Assembly (NCBI GenBank): GCA_030247885.1
Contig: JAPDRO010000006.1
Coordinates: 310,001-374,000, forward strand
DNA length: 64,000 nucleotides
Reading direction: 5' to 3'
From: Taxawa tesnikishii (nom. ined.)
Taxonomy: Eukaryota > Ascomycota > Dothideomycetes > Dothideales
The position numbers and the translations under genes are program-made. Below are positions 59,601 through 64,000 of this stretch, one piece after another. Positions within the stretch are counted from its first letter, which is position 1. Each line of letters starts with the position of its first letter. The notes beneath the pieces are model-generated. The model was given only the letters and a program-made list of their open reading frames with translations. It was not told the DNA's origin and did no database searches.

Positions 59601-61228
59601 ATGCATTGTCCTAAGCCCCGTATAGACGAGGCTCTTCAAGGGCGTGGTTCGCTCTTCCGACGATGCGGTACCGTTCTACAAGTCCGGATACTGTGAAGCC
59701 AAAAACAACGCCCTTAGGACCAGAGAACGCATATCGTTGAACCGCAAAGCCCGTGTTTCTGTAGGGCGCCGTTCCCGCGACAAACTTCATCGCAAGTACT
59801 CGCCCTATCCGATGCGCAGCGCCCTCAAAGCCCTGCATCGCGAACACCTTTGTTGCAGTAGAATCCCCCGCTCAGTACAGATCACGCGCAGCAGCAACGT
59901 AAGTAACAACGCAAGGCCATAAGAACAGGAGGCCCGACATCGTGGGGCAAAGCCACGCAGATCGACGCCTATCCAGTGTCTCGGTGCATGTAAGAGCCTT
60001 CCTATTCGACCGCTCGAGAGACCTGGGATGTGACGCAGGGTGGATGCGGCCGGCAAACGTTTCCCGGCGCATCGGCGCATCGGGTGTAGACGCCGTGCCT
60101 ATGAAGGTGGCATCGCGACGGAACCGGTGACACAGAGAGCGGACCGAAGCCCGTTGCCTGTCCGGCTCAGAGAGGTCCCAGCATGGACAGCGAGGCGAGA
60201 GCAGGTAGGCAAGGCACGTCAACGAGTCGTAACCTATCAACTTCGAGACCACTACCCAAAAGGACAGCACATGGCCTAGGCCACAGAGCAATGTTGGCGC
60301 TGGCGTATGCCTTTTGCTCGATTTGAGCGACATCACACCACGCATGTGATCAATATCCGACAACCAACGCAACGACTGCGTGTGCGGGTCCGGTGCAGCC
60401 AATGCATGCACGCAGATGCGGCTTGTCAGATTGCTTTCTTCTGCATATGGCAAGTCTCACGATTCTTTATCGCCTTTGTGACGTTTGTCTGAGGCATCAG
60501 CACTGTACAACGAGGTCATGAAGGACACTTCTCCGTGTGATACGGCAGCTTTAGGTGTCCAACTCAGGCTGTTAGGGTCTGTTCGTTAACCCGGTCCAAA
60601 CACTCACACAACCGCCCTTCCGTGTTCTACAGGCTTGACAAGCTAAGACGCTGTGCTAGACAACGGCGAAGCGTGCAAGACCTGGCGCGATTGCGCTTGA
60701 AACATGCTCATTGCAAATGGGTGTACACCTCATGCGGATGTACCCTTTCTAAGACGAGCCCGACAGGTCACGCCATAGGGAGCTGTAAGGAGAGCAGCCT
60801 GCTTCGCTCGCTTGCTCGATCGAAACATAGCGTGACACCACCGGTAACCAAAGGCTCGGTTGAAAGGAAGTAAGTAAGTAACAAAGGAATATAATGAACC
60901 GCCGCCTCATCTATTCGCATCGTCCTCTTCGAGCCCCTTGCTGTCCTACTCGAAGAAGTCGAACTACAAAGGGACACACTAGCGGCGCATCAAGTACGAC
61001 CCAGACAACAGGTTCTTTCTAGCTAGGATTTACTGTCTATCGCACCGTGAATCGCGTATCTCTTGTGCGTAGCCTTTGATTTCTGTCGATATACCTGCCT
61101 TTCGCTTTAAATGTTAGCATTCATGTAACTCTGCAAGTCGTCATAGCCGTGTACCAACTGGCTTCTGGTAGGTTGTTGCATCGGTTGGCGGCCCTCATCA
61201 GTGAGTCCAACTAACCAACTGCTGGTAC

Positions 61229-61268
<40 letters not shown>

Positions 61269-62280
61269 CCCAACGTGAGCATAGGGAGAATTAGATGCAG
61301 ATCCCTCAAGTCTCAGTGTGCTTCATAAGGACAAGCAGGTCCTGCCTGGAGAAGGGGCCGACGGGTTTGCGACGCTCTTGTTGCTGCTTTGGTGAACTTG
61401 GTAGTAGTTTCCGTCGGGCTGGGATCCAGGCCGATAGATACCGTAGTTGCCCGATACTTGCATTCGTTGGCGCAGTGAGATGCTTCCTGAGATCTGCCAT
61501 CAAGGGCCAGCAGCTGACGGCTGTCAGATCCATATTCTCCATCAGGCCAGGATCTGGATTGCGACAGCGTTGATTGTTTTCGTATCGTATCTAGATGACC
61601 GTTGCTCCTTCCAAACCCAAAATCCGTGAAGTACAGCGTAATCCATGAGCATGTTGTTGCCTCCCCAAATACCGGTTCCCCCAGCAAGCATCCGACAGAT
61701 ACCGTCGACGGCCGGAACACCGGCACCTGAACACGGTTGGCGGGCATTACCTACCAACAGCGCTTTGATCTTCCGGTTCACTTGTTTGCCACCTGTTGCG
61801 TTTATTGCTGAGAGCATCTCTCCGGCTAGGCAAAGGAGGCACTTGAGTCATGCCCTTGGTGGTATGCTTGAGTTCGCGAATCTAACTTGCGAGTGTCCAA
61901 ACAGACAAGGGCTAAACAATACCGATGTCAACGCGCGGCTTGCTGTTCTCTCCAAGGTGGAGCTTGTGTATCGTGCAGAGCACAAAGCTGTTGGACCTCT
62001 AGAGCAGGGGCGACAGTTGACAGCCAGCTCGCTGAAAGCCCTGGTTGATATTCTCCAAACGTGTGTAGTTGATCGAAGTAAATATAGTGAAACACATTGG
62101 GAAAGGAAGAAAAGAAACGCGGCCGTGTGAAAGTGTTGAACGCAAGACTTGGTATGCAACGCACGGCATGATGTGTGTGCTTTTCACCGTGAGATTTCAT
62201 GGCCAAGGCCCACATCTGAACACGTACAAAGCACAACCGTTGTCTTTACACATACCTGAATCAAGACGGTTGGCCTTCTC
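56621..62280. other. 5.7-kb stretch with no recognisable gene
   Basis: The largest gene-free region. Open frames up to about 225 codons exist on both strands, but they overlap each other, lack start context, introns or family motifs, and look like chance in GC-balanced DNA. Base composition is not strongly AT-shifted, so heavy RIP is not evident by eye. A (CAG)n tract lies at 61230-61267. Remnants of decayed genes cannot be excluded. Confidence 0.5.
61230..61267. repeat. (CAG)n microsatellite
   Basis: About 12 perfect CAG units, outside any recognised coding region. Confidence 0.95.
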
Positions 62281-63439
62281 ATGAGCTTGAGACTGATTTC
62301 TGTTACGATGGCGGCGAGCAAGCTAACAAACCATTGGCTTTCGACAGAAGAACGGAATGCAAACGAGAAAGAGGTTGGCGAAGATGCTTCCACGTCGCGA
62401 TCAGAAATGGTCCCAAAATCATCCAAGAGCGATGTCGGCACGCCCCTTCTGGAACGTAAGCTGCATAAGATTGGCTCTGCTTCAACGGGTTCGAAGAATC
62501 CGAAGAAAGGAGAGCTCGAGAGCGGCGGTGACTCAAAGCACGCCAAGGTAAACGAAACTAACGACATGCTCGCCGCGAAGCAGTTGCAGGAAGAGCTCCA
62601 TCAGAGTACAGAAATGCAAGGTACGAGAAGTCAAACCGGCGTCGGCAGGGGTATAGAGAAAGGGAAGGACGTGTGTACCAGAACCAAAGAAGACTCAGCC
62701 GAGGTGGAGCGTCAAGCTACCAGAGATATTAGGGCTATATCAATAGCGGACAATGACCCGGAGCCACCGGCTGATACGGAGAAAGCACCGGCTGTGAAGC
62801 GGAAACGTGTCGAAAACTTGCCTGCTACAGGAGAGCGGAGTCCAAAGAAGAGGAGAGCCGACCCCGGTGCTATCACAACAGAAGCGGGTGAGCCGGGAAT
62901 TAGGTGGACGGGACCAGAGATTCGCCGCAAGTGCAGTTCAGCAGAGAGAAAGGAGTACTTAGCCCGCTTGCAGGAAGCCAAAACGGAAAGGCCAGGCCAT
63001 GGTGACAGAGCCGCGAGTTATACAGTGTCGGAAAATGGTTCGTACGACGACGAATCGAGGGATAGTGTGGAGACGACTTTTCCGTACGTGGACGGCGGTT
63101 CCCAAAGCCGCTCGAGTTCCGTGTCTTTTGCTCGAAGACGGACTTCGGTAGATCAGAGAAATGACCCATCTTCTAATTACGGACTACCTGCGAAACAGCG
63201 GTCCGCGGCACACAAAAGGGTACCAGGATTGGTATGAAGGACGTAAAAGGAGTGCGAATCCGGACCGGGTGGCCACGTATGAAGATGTGTGCCATCAACT
63301 CAGAGCCACGGAGGAAATGTTTGACAACCCAGATGAAGAACATGAGAGAGCTTTCTGCGTGTTCGAGGACAAGTCAAGAAACGGAGAGGCAGGAGAAACA
63401 CTGACGGACTTTGAGCCAAGCGGCTCCGAGAAAAGATGA
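62281..63439 (+). CDS. Uncharacterised basic, disordered, probably nuclear protein
   Basis: The frame from 62281 (or the Met at 62308) encodes about 310 residues of Lys/Glu/Ser-rich disordered sequence with nuclear-localisation-like VKRKRVEN and SPKKRRADP. Around 63180-63240 the protein-like character moves to another frame that runs to 63439 (KGYQDWYEGRKRSANPDRVATYEDV and an acidic end). An unseen intron or a sequencing error could join them; the shift is not the usual one-lost-base type, so this is unresolved. The segment IRWTGPEIRRKCSSAERKEY may be a short conserved module. I do not recognise the family. Confidence 0.55.
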
Positions 63440-64000
63440 TGTCGATGCGGGAGCTGGTCTGGTTCGTGAAGCAGGGCAGTGATGCGAGAGAGAAGATCCC
63501 GGCAGCAGGACTCGGGAGGACACCACGATTGACGAGAATAATTACGGTTGTTGAACAGTCTGGGTTTTCAGAGTATCCCACGTTACGTTCTTCTTCGTTC
63601 GGTTGAGAAGGTGCCGTCAAACAAGCGTTTCCAACTTTTCGGACAAGAAGACAACGCCAGGTAGCTCCAGATTCTGATAGGATGACAGAGAACGAAGATG
63701 CAGTTGTAACAGCGAAGGTGAGAGGGAGAGGGAGGGGTGTCGGTTTGTGTTGCCTTACTTGTCTGAATGCTCGGCTCAATGTTCCTCCAGATTCGCATGG
63801 TGGCATGGAGACCCTGAAATCTATCAAGCACCTGCCGCCCTGACGCAATCGACCGAGCGACACGCACACACACACATACACACGACACAGTGACAAGGCA
63901 GCTGCCCGATCAATCTACCCTACTTTTACTCTCCCCTCTCCGACTGCCTCTACTTCTCCCACAGCGGCACTGTCATCACTCTGTTATGGACCCGATCTAA
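63440..64000. other. Terminal stretch, no gene recognised
   Basis: A (CA)n-like tract lies at about 63862-63884. No supported gene; the window edge may cut a promoter. Confidence 0.5.

Noticed and set aside
56621-62280. Open frames up to about 225 codons as genes
   Set aside because: They overlap on both strands, lack family motifs and splice continuity, and have no codon pattern distinct from the alternatives.
1-64000. Virus-like elements, transposons, toxin genes or CRISPR arrays
   Set aside because: No reverse transcriptase, integrase, capsid, transposase or terminal repeats were recognised, and no spaced direct repeats of CRISPR type.

Overview
The window looks like nuclear DNA of a filamentous ascomycete (Pezizomycotina, most likely Dothideomycetes; the class is inferred). 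Genes sit 0.3-2 kb apart on both strands. They carry short spliceosomal introns (mostly 45-90 bp, GT..CTAAC/CTGAC..AG). Families include Kha1, HAM1-like, Urn1/Dre4-like, DUF1748, WSC-domain and ascomycete class II peroxidase proteins. I saw no rRNA, CRISPR, virus-like element or intact transposon.

Layout. 2.2-5.1 kb: Kha1-type K+/H+ antiporter. 6.2-8.7: patatin-type triacylglycerol lipase. 9.5-11.8 (-): HAM1-like protein. 13.2-15.3: mitochondrial malic enzyme. 16.0-17.9 (-): WW/FF splicing protein, divergent from the 20S proteasome alpha subunit at 18.2-19.3. 19.8-21.0 (-): secreted class II peroxidase. 22.4-24.5 (-): FAD oxidoreductase, possibly fused to a Cys-rich N-terminal region. 26.1-29.2: mRNA 5'-triphosphatase (Cet1). 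30.0-30.5 (-): tiny DUF1748 gene. 31.3-33.4: pyruvate kinase. 34.3-36.0 (-): DnaJ/DnaJ-X co-chaperone. 37.3-38.4: three tRNA genes (Tyr, Pro, Gln). 39.1-41.1: long-type 3-phosphoglycerate dehydrogenase. 41.7-42.4 (-): Mn superoxide dismutase without presequence. 44.3-46.0: sugar transporter. 48.5-53.0: large secreted hydrolase with WSC modules. 54.5-56.6 (-): MFS transporter. 56.6-62.3: 5.7 kb with no recognisable gene. 62.3-63.4: uncharacterised basic nuclear-type protein.

The most striking result is in the tRNA cluster. The tRNA-Pro(AGG) and tRNA-Gln(TTG) genes each have an ordinary anticodon-loop intron. Both also carry extra 53-55 bp insertions at non-canonical places: after nucleotide 9 and in front of the T-stem in Pro, and inside the acceptor stem in Gln. 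Each insertion begins with GT, ends with AG and has a CTAAC/CTAAT-like branch sequence, as in the spliceosomal introns of the neighbouring protein genes. Removing them restores full tRNA cloverleaves with complete 7-bp acceptor stems.

A second theme is technical. At least ten conserved reading frames are broken by one missing base, usually in a short homopolymer. This suggests an assembly with residual homopolymer errors rather than many pseudogenes. Gene models below are therefore given across such breaks, with the break stated.
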